Positions 37,890 to 48,902 of a stretch of DNA of 64,000 nucleotides are shown piece by piece (the first letter of the stretch is position 1; every line of letters starts with the position of its first letter). The position numbers and the translations under genes were made by a program. The notes beneath the pieces are model-generated. The model saw only the letters and a list, made by a program, of their open reading frames with translations. It did not search any database and was not told the DNA's origin. This stretch comes from Sinanaerobacter sp. ZZT-01 (GTDB lineage Bacteria; Bacillota; Clostridia; Peptostreptococcales; Anaerovoracaceae). The stretch covers positions 1,922,001-1,986,000 of the forward strand of contig NZ_CP141728.1 of NCBI RefSeq assembly GCF_035621135.1, in the 5' to 3' direction.

Positions 37890-37922
37890 AGAGAAGCAGA
37901 CTATAGTCTGCTTCTCTTTTTA
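37890..37922 (+). terminator. Terminator after the nucleoside transporter genes
   Basis: Perfect 28-nt palindrome AGAGAAGCAGACTA plus its complement, then TTTTTA. Confidence 0.92.
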
Positions 37923-38043
37923 GGATCTTTTAATCACTCAAAAGCATGAGGTTAAATCTTAGATAAAATAATATAGATATGACATAATACTTTAATTTTT
38001 GCAACAAAATTTTAGAAATTCATAAATATTTTCTGAATCTTAC

Positions 38044-38072
38044 TTGATTAATTTAAATTATTATATTATAAT
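38044..38072 (+). promoter_or_regulatory. Sigma-A promoter before the zinc-ribbon gene and infC
   Basis: TTGATT, 17-bp spacer, TATAAT. It is followed by an AT-rich leader of about 130 nt that contains a repeated TTTTATTAGTTAT (about 38090-38115). The rest of the 345-bp gap from 37862 holds only the terminator. Confidence 0.7.
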
Positions 38073-38206
38073 CAAAGAACTGATATAGATTTTATTAGTT
38101 ATTTTTATTAGTTATGGATTAATTAATTATGGATAACACTTCTTTGATTTATTTAGAGAGATGTTTCTGATTTTGAAATCCCGAATAAACAAAGGAGATT
38201 CGTGTT

Positions 38207-38380
38207 ATGGCTGACAAGACAATTACGTGTAAAGATTGCGGGGCAGACTTTATTTTTAATGAAAGTGAACAGGCATTCTATAAAGAGAAGGGATTTGAAA
38301 ATGAACCCCAGAGATGTCCTGCTTGCAGAAGAGAAAGAAAACAACAAAGAAATAGAAGACCGAGTGGAAATAGATACTAA
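38207..38380 (+). CDS. Small zinc-ribbon protein
   Basis: A 57-residue protein with two CxxC pairs: CKDCG near the N-terminus and CPACRR near residue 37, separated by a segment with FYKEKGFENEPQR. The basic C-terminus (RRERKQQRNRR) suggests nucleic-acid binding. This matches the 'probable zinc-ribbon' family common in Clostridia, often near cold-shock or translation genes. The start has AAAGGAG 8-9 nt upstream. It lies between a promoter at 38044 and infC, with a hairpin in between. Function unknown. Confidence 0.88.
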   Translation: MADKTITCKDCGADFIFNESEQAFYKEKGFENEPQRCPACRRERKQQRNRRPSGNRY

Positions 38381-38400
38381 TACAGAATTTATTTCAAGTA

Positions 38401-38434
38401 TAAAAGTGGATTCAATGATATCCACTTTTATTTA
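38401..38434 (+). terminator. Hairpin between the zinc-ribbon gene and infC
   Basis: Arms TAAAAGTGGAT and ATCCACTTTTA pair over 11 bp, followed by an imperfect T-rich stretch. It could end the zinc-ribbon transcript or act as an attenuator just before infC. Confidence 0.6.
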
Positions 38435-38464
38435 TATGTAAAAAACTATATGGAGGTGTTTGGC

Positions 38465-38980
38465 ATTAAAAAAAATGGATTGTTAATTAATGAGGAGATT
38501 AAGGACAAAGAAATTAGGCTGATTGATATGGACGGCACGATGTTGGGGATAGTACCTGTTTCGGAGGGCTTGGAATTGGCGGCACAAAGAGATTTGGACT
38601 TGATAAAAATTTCCGCGAATGGAGTTCCGCCTATCTGTAAAATAGCTGACTATAATAAGACTATGTATGAACAAGCTAAAAAAAAGAAAGAAGCAAAAAA
38701 AAATCAAAAGGTTGTAGCTTTAAAAGAAGTAAGACTTTCTGTTAAGATCGAAGAACATGACTTGAATCTTAAAATCAAGAATGCTTCTAAGTTTTTGTCG
38801 GGAGGCAATAAGGTAAAAGTAAGTATACGTTTTAAGGGAAGGCAGCAAAAATATAAAGAGGATGGAGTAGGAGTTCTTACAAGATTTGCGGATGCAATCA
38901 GTGAGGTTGGTGATATTGAGAAGGCCCCTTCCATCGAAGGAAGAACGATGATTATGATTGTAAGCCCGAAAAAGAAATGA
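38465..38980 (+). CDS. infC: Translation initiation factor IF-3 (ATT start)
   Basis: A 171-residue IF-3, which keeps 30S subunits free and checks start codons. Both domains are present: the N-domain with VNE-like LLINEEI and DLDLIKIS...PPICKIADY, the linker rich in Lys, and the C-domain with KVKVSIRFKGRQ. The likely start is ATT at 38465, 8 nt after GGAGG. An in-frame ATG at 38450 overlaps that RBS and would add residues absent from IF-3. An ATT start for infC is known from E. coli and B. subtilis, where it allows autoregulation. The usual rpmI-rplT partners do not follow. Confidence 0.9.
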   Translation: MKKNGLLINEEIKDKEIRLIDMDGTMLGIVPVSEGLELAAQRDLDLIKISANGVPPICKIADYNKTMYEQAKKKKEAKKNQKVVALKEVRLSVKIEEHDLNLKIKNASKFLSGGNKVKVSIRFKGRQQKYKEDGVGVLTRFADAISEVGDIEKAPSIEGRTMIMIVSPKKK

Positions 38981-39083
38981 GATTAGAAATTTAGGCGTCT
39001 CCATGTTTTAAATGGAGACGATGTAAGAATATAGAAAGGAGAAGATATAATGAGCTTTTAAGGTTCATTATAAAGGGATTAAG

Positions 39084-39626
39084 ATGTGTGTTTATGTACA
39101 TTTAGCAAATGGATTTGAAGAAATTGAAGCGATAACAGTTGTAGACGTTTTAAGAAGAGCTTCTGTTGCGGTTCAGACTGTATCTATTGGTAAAGAAAAA
39201 ATGGTTACCGGTGCACATGGCATTCGTGTGGAAGCAGATTTGCTTTTTCAAGATGCAGATTATCGATTATGCGAGATGCTTGTCTTTCCAGGGGGAATGC
39301 CGGGAACTTTAAACTTGAAAGAACACAGCGGCCTGAAAGAAAAGGTGATCGCTTTTAATGAAAATAAAAAGTGGATTGCTGCTATCTGTGCAGCACCGAT
39401 GATTTTGGGCGAGTTGGGTATTTTAAAAGATAGAGAGGCCGTTATATATCCGGGAATGGAAAAACATTTAATTGGTGCAAAAATAACGGCGCAGCGTGTA
39501 GTACAGGCAGAACATATCATTACGGCAAAAGGTCCCGGAACAGCGATGGAATTCGCATTAAAGCTTGTAGAGCTTTTAACAGATGAAGAAACCAAACAGA
39601 GTTTGAAAGAGGATATGGTCATATAA
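39084..39626 (+). CDS. DJ-1/PfpI family protein (YajL/ThiJ-like)
   Basis: A 180-residue protein of the DJ-1 superfamily. The nucleophile-elbow Cys is at residue 102 in AAICAAPMILG, with the conserved Glu in GFEEIEA near the N-terminus and FPGGMPGT. Members act as protein or nucleotide deglycases, chaperones or redox sensors; the specific activity is not decidable here. It follows infC by about 100 nt containing a small hairpin. A 13-bp-stem terminator overlaps its stop codon. Confidence 0.9.
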   Translation: MCVYVHLANGFEEIEAITVVDVLRRASVAVQTVSIGKEKMVTGAHGIRVEADLLFQDADYRLCEMLVFPGGMPGTLNLKEHSGLKEKVIAFNENKKWIAAICAAPMILGELGILKDREAVIYPGMEKHLIGAKITAQRVVQAEHIITAKGPGTAMEFALKLVELLTDEETKQSLKEDMVI

Positions 39627-39657
39627 GGGATGGTTTTAAACCATCCCTTATATATTT
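39621..39657 (+). terminator. Terminator after the DJ-1 gene
   Basis: ATATAAGGGATGG and its complement form a 13-bp stem with a 7-nt loop; a short T-rich tract follows. Confidence 0.85.
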
Positions 39658-39760
39658 GTAATATAATTGCAAAATTTTTTTTTATATTTTATCATTGTAG
39701 TATAAAAAAAATCTATATATAATAATAAAGTTAGACAAATTGAAGCCAAGGGAGAAGCAA

Positions 39761-40681
39761 ATGGGCAATAGCAGAGACTTATATAAAGAAAACTTTTCAA
39801 TTAGCTTTGAATCTTATAAGGTTTTTTATCATGTTGCGACTTTATCGAGTACGACACAAGCAGCAGAAGTTTTGTTTTTGACACAGCCTGCGGTCAGTAA
39901 ATCCATTCATAATTTGGAAGCAGAACTGGGATGCAGCCTTTTTAACCGTACACAAAAAGGAATGGTGTTGACAGAAGAAGGTAAAATTTTATATAAATAT
40001 ATTTTAAATGCATATAACAGCATTATGATAGGTCAAAAAAAATTATGGCAGATGATTAATATGGAGAATGGGATCATTCGGATTGGTACTGATGAAATGA
40101 CCGTATATTTTGATCTTTTACCGAAGTTAGAAGCATTTAATGACAAACATCCGAAAATAAAAATGGAAGTGATGAGCTACAATAGGCAGGGATTAATAAG
40201 AGGAATTAAGGATAGTGAAATTGATTTCGGCGTGGTCATGCTTGAAGACGAAAAATTTGAAAATATTGAAATTCATGAGTTAAATGCCGTACAATATAGT
40301 TTTATTGTCGGCCCAAAATATAAAGAAATGATAAAGAAAAAGTGGAAATTAAACGAAATTGTTCAGTATCCAATTATTTCTCTTGAGAAAGATATGAGTG
40401 CGAGAAAACATATTAATGATTATTTTCTTGCAAATGGATTGCTGTTTCATCCAGATATTGAGCTCACCACAACTTCTTTAATCGTACCTTTTACAGAACG
40501 GAATTTAGGAATTGGTATTGTAGCAAAACATTTCGCAGAAGACTCGATTAGGCAGAAAAGATGTTATGAAATCAACGTTTCTCCTGCAATTCCAGATCGC
40601 AGAGCCTGTGTATTAAATGGGAAAAAACAGTCGATTTCATTAGTTGCAAAACAGTTCCTGTCCGATATTTTTTTAGACTGA
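39761..40681 (+). CDS. LysR-family transcriptional regulator
   Basis: A 306-residue LysR regulator. The helix-turn-helix lies at residues about 15-65 (TTQAAEVLFLTQPAVSKSIH) after a short N-terminal extension; the effector-binding domain fills the remainder. The start at 39761 has AAGGGAG 6 nt upstream; an ATG 21 nt earlier lacks an RBS. Its neighbours are a DJ-1 gene and the ATP synthase operon on the same strand, so its target is not obvious from position. Confidence 0.88.
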   Translation: MGNSRDLYKENFSISFESYKVFYHVATLSSTTQAAEVLFLTQPAVSKSIHNLEAELGCSLFNRTQKGMVLTEEGKILYKYILNAYNSIMIGQKKLWQMINMENGIIRIGTDEMTVYFDLLPKLEAFNDKHPKIKMEVMSYNRQGLIRGIKDSEIDFGVVMLEDEKFENIEIHELNAVQYSFIVGPKYKEMIKKKWKLNEIVQYPIISLEKDMSARKHINDYFLANGLLFHPDIELTTTSLIVPFTERNLGIGIVAKHFAEDSIRQKRCYEINVSPAIPDRRACVLNGKKQSISLVAKQFLSDIFLD

Positions 40682-40721
40682 GGGATGAAAAAAAGTTATA
40701 ATCGGCATAAAAATTATTTAT

Positions 40722-40750
40722 TTTACAAAAAACTATATATCCACTATCAT
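40722..40750 (+). promoter_or_regulatory. Promoter of the ATP synthase operon
   Basis: TTTACA, 17-bp spacer, TATCAT, about 140 bp before atpB. An inverted repeat begins at the end of the -10 box. Confidence 0.7.
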
Positions 40751-40770
40751 TGTTCTAGTGTCGAACAATG
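40748..40770. repeat. Inverted repeat at the atp transcription start
   Basis: CATTGTTC (40748-40755) and GAACAATG (40763-40770) are exact complements with a 7-nt spacer, overlapping the predicted +1. It could be an operator or a 5' mRNA-stabilising hairpin. Confidence 0.6.
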
Positions 40771-40892
40771 CCAGGATAGAATGCAAGAAAGCATGGAATC
40801 ATAGAGGTAACGTTAACGCGGAGCTTCTATTTTTTTGAGGAAATTTTTAAAAATTATGATTGGCAGAAAAAAAGGAAAGGGGTTGATAAGCT

Positions 40893-41585
40893 TTGGATAC
40901 ACTATCAGAGGAGTTGATACGCAGATTAAATACGGAAGTTTGTTTTGAAATCCCTATTTTTGGTGGCATACCCATTTACCAAAGCGTGGTTGCTACATGG
41001 GGAATTATGGCTTTTTTAGTTGTAGGTTCTGTTTTTTTGGTTCGAAATTTAAGTGTTGTTCCGGGCAAAAAACAGCTTGCTTTGGAAATTGTGGTCGGCG
41101 GATTCTTAAAAATGTTCAGTGAAACTTTAGGAGAAACTGGAAAACAGTATGCTCCTTATTTGACAACTGTATTACTCTATTTAGGAATTGCGAATTTGAC
41201 CGGAGTAATTGATGTGGCACCACCAACAAAGGATTTGAATGTGACAGCGGCTTTAGCCCTGATCAGCATTGTTTTGGTTGAGTATGCGGGAATTCGAGCA
41301 AGAGGGATAAAAGGGTGGGCTAAAAGCTTTGCGGAACCGATGCCAATTATTGCACCCATTAAGATTATGGAAGTTTTTATGAGACCTTTGTCGCTCTGCA
41401 TGCGAATGTTTGGAAATATTTTAGGAAGCTTCGTTGTGATGGAGCTGTTGATGCTTGTTGTTCCGGTAATTATTCCGGTTCCATTCAGTCTGTATTTTGA
41501 TTTTTTTGATGGACTTGTGCAAGCGTATGTATTTGTGTTTTTAACCTCTTTATTTATAAGAGAAGCAGTTGAAAAAGAAGAATAA
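40893..41585 (+). CDS. atpB: ATP synthase F0 subunit a
   Basis: A 230-residue membrane subunit that forms the ion half-channels of F1F0-ATP synthase. The essential Arg is in MRPLSLCMRMFGNILG. About five to six membrane helices are present. The start codon is TTG at 40893, about 10 nt after AAAGGAAAGGGG. It is the first gene of a complete atpBEFHAGDC operon; no atpI lies upstream. Confidence 0.96.
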   Translation: MDTLSEELIRRLNTEVCFEIPIFGGIPIYQSVVATWGIMAFLVVGSVFLVRNLSVVPGKKQLALEIVVGGFLKMFSETLGETGKQYAPYLTTVLLYLGIANLTGVIDVAPPTKDLNVTAALALISIVLVEYAGIRARGIKGWAKSFAEPMPIIAPIKIMEVFMRPLSLCMRMFGNILGSFVVMELLMLVVPVIIPVPFSLYFDFFDGLVQAYVFVFLTSLFIREAVEKEE

Positions 41586-41625
41586 AAATCGGTAGATGCC
41601 GTGAGAAAAAGGAGAGTGTATTATT

Positions 41626-41850
41626 ATGACAACATTAATTGCAGTTGGAGCAGGTCTTGCAGTATTAGCAGGTTTGGGAGCTGGGCTTGGTATCGGTATT
41701 GCCACATCAAAAGCTGTGGACGCAATCGCAAGGCAGCCGGAAGCAGAAAATAAAATTAGAAACACCCTGATTTTAGGCTGTGCACTTGCAGAAGCTACTG
41801 CGATTTACGGTTTTGTAGTGGCAATTATGATTATTATTTTCCTAAGGTAA
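41626..41850 (+). CDS. atpE: ATP synthase F0 subunit c
   Basis: A 74-residue two-helix ring subunit with the polar loop ARQPEA and the ion-binding Glu in LAEATAIYG. At the position where Na+-specific c subunits have Gln in helix 1, the residue is Ile, and the position after the Glu is Ala rather than Ser. I therefore infer a proton-driven rotor. It is in the operon between atpB and atpF. The RBS is AAGGAGAG. Confidence 0.97.
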   Translation: MTTLIAVGAGLAVLAGLGAGLGIGIATSKAVDAIARQPEAENKIRNTLILGCALAEATAIYGFVVAIMIIIFLR

Positions 41851-41867
41851 GTGCGGAGGCGAGAAGA

Positions 41868-42365
41868 ATGACAGGATTAAATTGGAGCTTTATTTTTACC
41901 GTGATTAATTTGATCGTTCTTTATGCTTTGATGCAGAAATTTTTATATCGCCCTATTTCAAATATTATGGAGCAGAGAGAAAAATTAATTCAGAATCAAT
42001 TAAATTCGGCTAAAGATACAGAAAAAGAAGCATTTGAATTAAAAGATAAATATGAGAATTCTTTATTAAATGCACAAAAAGAGGCAGATTCGATCATCAA
42101 TCATTCGAAGATTCGTGCACAAGAAGAGTATGATTTGATATTGCAGAATGCAAATGCTGCGGCAGAACAGGTAATGAAAGAGACCACAAAAACCATCGAA
42201 ATTGAACGGGAAAAAACGATGCAGAGTATTTCTGATGAAATTGCGGCCTTGACTGTTTCGGCTGCTGAAAAGGTGATCGGAAAACAAGGAAACGGTGCTT
42301 TCGACCAAAACATGATAAATGAATTTTTAAAAGAAGAAGGTGCTTTCAGTGAAAAGAGAGAGTGA
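41868..42365 (+). CDS. atpF: ATP synthase F0 subunit b
   Basis: A 165-residue peripheral-stalk subunit. One N-terminal membrane helix (FIFTVINLIVLYALMQKFL) leads into a long charged coiled coil with FLYRPISNIMEQREKLI, typical of AtpF. The start has GGAGGCGAG upstream. Its 3' end overlaps the atpH start, indicating translational coupling. Confidence 0.95.
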   Translation: MTGLNWSFIFTVINLIVLYALMQKFLYRPISNIMEQREKLIQNQLNSAKDTEKEAFELKDKYENSLLNAQKEADSIINHSKIRAQEEYDLILQNANAAAEQVMKETTKTIEIEREKTMQSISDEIAALTVSAAEKVIGKQGNGAFDQNMINEFLKEEGAFSEKRE

Positions 42366-42852
42366 CAGCTATGCAAGAGCACTTTTTGATATGGGAATAG
42401 AAAAGAAGCGCATCGAAGAGAGCTGGAACTTATATAAAGAAACTCCGGAATTGAAGAAAGCGCTCAGCAATCCTTCTGTTACAAAAGAAGAAAAGCATAA
42501 AGTGATTGATTTGCTTTTTCCTGAACCCATGCGTAACTTTTTGAAAGTGCTTTGTGACAATGGGAAGATAGATCTTTTTAAAAAAATCTATGAGTCCTAT
42601 GAAAAAATGGATATGGACAGTAAAAATGTTTTGACAGCAGAAATGATTTATGTAACAGAACCATCAGCAGAGCAGATTGCAGATATAAAACGAAAATTAG
42701 TGTTAAAATACAACAAGGACAGTGTAAAGTTGGAGATGAAGCAGGACGCATCGTTAGTCGGCGGATTTATCCTTAGGGTCGATGACCAGGAATATGACTA
42801 TAGTGTCAATGGGCGGCTCGCTAGACTTTACAAGAAACTTGCATGGAGGTGA
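42349..42852 (+). CDS. atpH: ATP synthase F1 subunit delta
   Basis: A 167-residue subunit that joins the peripheral stalk to the F1 head. Visible: [26 protein letters not shown] and the C-terminal [19 protein letters not shown], conserved in AtpH. The start is GTG at 42349, 8 nt after AGAAGAAGG; it lies inside the end of atpF. A GTG 9 nt earlier is possible but overlaps that RBS. Confidence 0.94.
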   Translation: MKRESDSYARALFDMGIEKKRIEESWNLYKETPELKKALSNPSVTKEEKHKVIDLLFPEPMRNFLKVLCDNGKIDLFKKIYESYEKMDMDSKNVLTAEMIYVTEPSAEQIADIKRKLVLKYNKDSVKLEMKQDASLVGGFILRVDDQEYDYSVNGRLARLYKKLAWR

Positions 42853-42857
42853 AAGAT

Positions 42858-44360
42858 TTGGGCAATCTTTGTGCGGAAGAAATTCTTTCAGTATTAAAGA
42901 ATGAAATTGAACATTATGAAGATAAATCGCAGATGCAGGAAGTGGGTACGGTTATTCGTGCAGGAGATGGTATTGCGACTGTTTACGGACTTTCACGTGC
43001 AATGTATGGTGGACTGGTAGAGTTTGATACCGGTGTGAAAGGCATTGTTCAAAGTTTGGAAGAAAAAACAGTTGGCATTGTGCTGCTTGGCTCCGAGCAT
43101 GGGATTATAGAAGGTTCAAAGGTGAAACGTACCGGTGAAAGAGCGTCTGTCGGAGTTGGAGAAGAGTTAATTGGACGCGTTGTGGATGCGCTTGGAAATC
43201 CGATTGATGGAAAAGGTAAAATTAAGACGACAGAAAAGCGGCCGATTGAGAATCCGGCACCCGGAGTTGTGGAACGTAAATCCGTTTCTGTGCCTATGGC
43301 AACCGGAATTTTAGCCATTGATTCCATGTTTCCGATTGGAAGAGGACAACGTGAGCTGATTATTGGAGATCGACAAACCGGCAAAACATCCATTGCAATC
43401 GATACGATTTTGAACCAAAAAGGAAAAGATGTGGTTTGCATTTATGTTGCAATCGGTCAGAAATCATCGACTGTTGCGCAGATTGTGAATACCCTTTCCA
43501 AGTATGATGCAATGGAATACTCCATCGTCGTTTCTGCATCCGCAAGTGAACTTGCACCGTTGCAATACATTGCGCCTTATGCAGGCACTGCAATAGCAGA
43601 ATATTTTATGTATCAGGGGAAAGATGCCCTGATTATCTATGACGATTTGTCTAAGCATGCGGTCGCATATCGTGCGATGTCACTGCTACTGAAGCGTCCG
43701 CCCGGAAGAGAAGCTTACCCAGGCGATGTATTTTATTTACATTCCAGATTGTTAGAACGTTCAAGTCGTTTGGATGAAGAACATGGAGGCGGTTCAATTA
43801 CCGCATTACCGATTATTGAAACTTTGGCTGGCGATGTTTCTGCTTATATTCCGACCAATGTAATCTCTATCACGGATGGGCAGATTTTTTTAGAAAGTGA
43901 ATTGTTCTTTTCCGGCGTAAGGCCTGCGGTTAACGTGGGGCTTTCGGTATCTCGTGTAGGCGGAGCAGCGCAGACAAAAGCAATGAAAAAGGCTTCGGGT
44001 AATTTACGTATTGATTTGGCACAATATAGAGAAATGGAAATATTCACACAGTTCAGTTCTGATCTAGATGCATCGACGAAAGAACAGTTAGATCATGGGA
44101 GTCGCTTGATTGAAATGTTAAAGCAGCCTTTGAATCAGCCGATGAGTCTTCATGCAATGGTGTTTTCTCTTTGTGCGGCTAATCAGAAACTTCTGTTGGA
44201 TGTGCCTCTAAAAGAAATCAAAGAATTTCAAAGCAGGATGCTGGCTTATATGGAAAAAGAACATGAAACATTAATACAAAAAATAGAACAGGAAAAAGTT
44301 CTGACCGAAGATATGATTGAAGAGATTATAACTGGTATCAAAAAATTCAAAAGTAGGTGA
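42858..44360 (+). CDS. atpA: ATP synthase F1 subunit alpha
   Basis: A 500-residue non-catalytic nucleotide-binding subunit. Walker A is GDRQTGKTS near residue 170, and [15 protein letters not shown] is the Walker B region. I place the start at TTG 42858 because GGAGGTG sits 6 nt upstream and the resulting [11 protein letters not shown] matches AtpA N-termini. An ATG at 42843 would overlap that RBS. Length agrees with the family. Confidence 0.96.
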   Translation: MGNLCAEEILSVLKNEIEHYEDKSQMQEVGTVIRAGDGIATVYGLSRAMYGGLVEFDTGVKGIVQSLEEKTVGIVLLGSEHGIIEGSKVKRTGERASVGVGEELIGRVVDALGNPIDGKGKIKTTEKRPIENPAPGVVERKSVSVPMATGILAIDSMFPIGRGQRELIIGDRQTGKTSIAIDTILNQKGKDVVCIYVAIGQKSSTVAQIVNTLSKYDAMEYSIVVSASASELAPLQYIAPYAGTAIAEYFMYQGKDALIIYDDLSKHAVAYRAMSLLLKRPPGREAYPGDVFYLHSRLLERSSRLDEEHGGGSITALPIIETLAGDVSAYIPTNVISITDGQIFLESELFFSGVRPAVNVGLSVSRVGGAAQTKAMKKASGNLRIDLAQYREMEIFTQFSSDLDASTKEQLDHGSRLIEMLKQPLNQPMSLHAMVFSLCAANQKLLLDVPLKEIKEFQSRMLAYMEKEHETLIQKIEQEKVLTEDMIEEIITGIKKFKSR

Positions 44361-44364
44361 TTTC

Positions 44365-46667
<2,303 letters not shown>

Positions 46668-46670
46668 CAG

Positions 46671-47078
46671 ATGGGAAAAACTTTTGATTTAAAAATTGTA
46701 TCGAGTGATCGAGATTTTTTTGAAGGAAAGGCAGATATGATAATTCTGCCGGCTATTGACGGAAGCCATGGCGTGATGGCAGAGCACGAATCGATGGTAA
46801 CAGCGATCCAGGCTGGCGAAGTGCGGTTTCAATCAAACGGAGAATGGAAAACCGCTGCATTGGGAGATGGATTTGCAGAAATTATGCCGGATTATGTTGT
46901 CGTAGTTGCAGATACAGCCGAATGGCCGGAAGAAATTGACGTAAACCGTGCAGAAGAGGCGAGAGAGCGTGCAGAGGAGCGTTTGAGAACCAAGCAGGCA
47001 CTGATTGAATATCATTATACAAAAGCGGCCTTGTCCAGAGCTATGACTCGCTTGAAGGTCACAAAAAAAGTGAGATAA
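46671..47078 (+). CDS. atpC: ATP synthase F1 subunit epsilon
   Basis: A 135-residue subunit linking the central shaft to the c ring and restraining ATP hydrolysis. The N-terminal beta sandwich (FDLKIVSSDRDFFEG, LPAIDGSHGVMAEHES) and the C-terminal helix pair (RAEEARERAEERL) are both present. It is the last gene of the operon, followed by a terminator. Confidence 0.95.
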   Translation: MGKTFDLKIVSSDRDFFEGKADMIILPAIDGSHGVMAEHESMVTAIQAGEVRFQSNGEWKTAALGDGFAEIMPDYVVVVADTAEWPEEIDVNRAEEARERAEERLRTKQALIEYHYTKAALSRAMTRLKVTKKVR

Positions 47079-47087
47079 AACGAAAGA

Positions 47088-47131
47088 AAAGAGGGCGGCA
47101 TCATTCAAATGACCGTCCTTATAATTTTTTA
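47088..47131 (+). terminator. Terminator of the ATP synthase operon
   Basis: AGGGCGG pairs with CCGTCCT (one G-U), an inner TCAT/ATGA stem continues it, and a T-run follows. Confidence 0.8.
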
Positions 47132-47233
47132 AGAGCAAATTTCAATTATGTTGTTAATCCAGAGATTGAAATTAAAAAATATTTTTATAACGCAACGGTT
47201 AGGTATTATGAAATTGGTTGCATGAATGAATTT

Positions 47234-48604
47234 TTATAATAATTTGTACTTACGTAATTTATTATACAGAGTTTGGCGGGATATTGCTAATTCTTTTGCT
47301 GTTTTGGTAATGCTGTAGCGATTTTTTTCAAAAGAGTTTTTAACAATGATTTGTTCTAGATTTTCTATCTGAGATGCTAAGGAAGTGCCGGGAGCCAAAT
47401 ATTTACAGCAGTCAAGTTCCGCTGGAGAAGACAGATTCAAAACGGGGATGGTTTTAAGCGTTTTCTTTGTTAAAAGATAATCTGGAAGGTCGGATAAAGT
47501 AATCGTGCCAGAAGGCTTAAGTGTACAGGCATATTCAATGACATTTTTCAGTTCTCTTACGTTGCCTTCCCAGGAATAAGAGCTGAACAAGTGTAAGACT
47601 TCTTCATTGATGCCTGTCGTATGATGATTTAGCCTTGCATTGGAGTAGTTAATATACGTATCGCAAAGAAGGGGGATGTCATCAATACGCTCACGAAGGG
47701 GAGGGATGGAAAAGCTGGCAACATTCAAACGGAAAAAAAGGTCTTTTCTGAATTGACCTCTTTGAACCATTTTGTCAAGAGGTTCATTCGTGGAAGCGAC
47801 AATTCTGGTATCGGTTTCTCTTTCGTAGGATTCGCCGACTCTCCGGATGGATTTTGTTTCTATGGAACGGAGGAGCTTGCTTTGCAATTCTAAAGACATG
47901 GAGTTGATTTCATCTAGAAATAATGTCCCTCCTTGTGCTACTTCAAACAGTCCAGCTTTATCAATTGCTCCCGTGAAGCTTCCCCTAGTGGAACCAAATA
48001 AAATACTTTCCATTAGATTGCTGGGGATTGCCGCACAATTTTGTATAATAAAAGGCTTGTCTTTTCTTTTACTGTTTGCATGAATTGTGTGTGCGATTAA
48101 TTCCTTACCTGTTCCGGTTTCTCCGTAAATTAGAATATTGGAGTCTCCTTTGGATAGCATTTTAAGTTTTTCAAAGCTAGCCTTAAAGGCTTTGTTCTGA
48201 GTCATGATATCATCAAAATTGTATTTTGATGAAAAAGGGATTTTCTTTTTGCGCCCGGGTTTATTATTTAATTCTACAGACATGACAATTCCGCCGATTA
48301 CGCCTGTTTCATTAATAAGAGGGTAAGCGGAATTGAGTGCCTTTTTAGCGATTCCATTCACTTCAAACTGCTGCAGCTCATTTGCAATGACGCTTTTTGT
48401 ATCCATCGCCCGAAACAAGGTGAAATCTTCTCTTTTTAAAAAAGGATATAATTCAAATACAGAGCGCCCGATGGCATTTTCATATCGCACCATATTAATT
48501 TCATCGTTATAATCTTCATAATATAATACTTTGCCGTTGATATCACTGATGAGTATTGAGTCGCTATGACCAAATAATTCCTTAAATACTTTGTCTGTCT
48601 CCAC
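47234..48604 (-). CDS. Sigma-54-dependent transcriptional activator with PAS domain
   Basis: A 456-residue enhancer-binding protein. The N-terminal PAS-like sensor spans residues 10-120. The AAA+ domain follows with Walker A GETGTGKE near 162 and the sigma-54 contact loop as GSFTGA (usual form GAFTGA) near 206. A Fis-type helix-turn-helix lies at the C-terminus (SITKTAKELAISRQTLYNKL). The start is GTG at 48604, about 9 nt after AAAGGAGG. It is divergent from the ureohydrolase-TRAP operon, which carries a -24/-12 promoter, so it very likely activates that operon. The PAS ligand is unknown. Confidence 0.95.
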   Translation of the reverse strand: METDKVFKELFGHSDSILISDINGKVLYYEDYNDEINMVRYENAIGRSVFELYPFLKREDFTLFRAMDTKSVIANELQQFEVNGIAKKALNSAYPLINETGVIGGIVMSVELNNKPGRKKKIPFSSKYNFDDIMTQNKAFKASFEKLKMLSKGDSNILIYGETGTGKELIAHTIHANSKRKDKPFIIQNCAAIPSNLMESILFGSTRGSFTGAIDKAGLFEVAQGGTLFLDEINSMSLELQSKLLRSIETKSIRRVGESYERETDTRIVASTNEPLDKMVQRGQFRKDLFFRLNVASFSIPPLRERIDDIPLLCDTYINYSNARLNHHTTGINEEVLHLFSSYSWEGNVRELKNVIEYACTLKPSGTITLSDLPDYLLTKKTLKTIPVLNLSSPAELDCCKYLAPGTSLASQIENLEQIIVKNSFEKNRYSITKTAKELAISRQTLYNKLRKYKLL

Positions 48605-48814
48605 TTAAAACGTCCTCCTTTCAATCAAAGCAATTTGTATAAGAAAATTACATATTGTCTAAACATTGTACGATTTGTAATCAGAATAGTCAATCTATTT
48701 TAAATATAAAGGAATGATTTATACTGTAAAGAAGATAAGAAAAAATGATAGAAATAAGTGAAAACAACAGATCTAATTGTATATTATGTAAAAAATAGGG
48801 GGATTAAAAGAATA

Positions 48815-48830
48815 TGGCATAATTGTTGCT
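48815..48830 (+). promoter_or_regulatory. Sigma-54 (-24/-12) promoter of the ureohydrolase-TRAP operon
   Basis: TGGCATAATTGTTGCT matches TGGCAY-N5-TTGCW, with the invariant GG and GC 12 bp apart. It lies 72 bp before the ureohydrolase start, in the divergent region beside the sigma-54 activator. No clear pair of enhancer sites could be read between 48631 and 48814. Confidence 0.88.
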
Positions 48831-48902
48831 TTAATATAAGGTATCGAAGATGCATCTGAGAAATTAATACTATTTTTACCAGTGGGGAGGATTAATAAAA
48901 CA

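Noticed and set aside
48631-48814. Enhancer sites for the sigma-54 activator
   Set aside because: Several TTGT/ACAA fragments occur, but I could not find two matching palindromes at a sensible spacing, so none is called.
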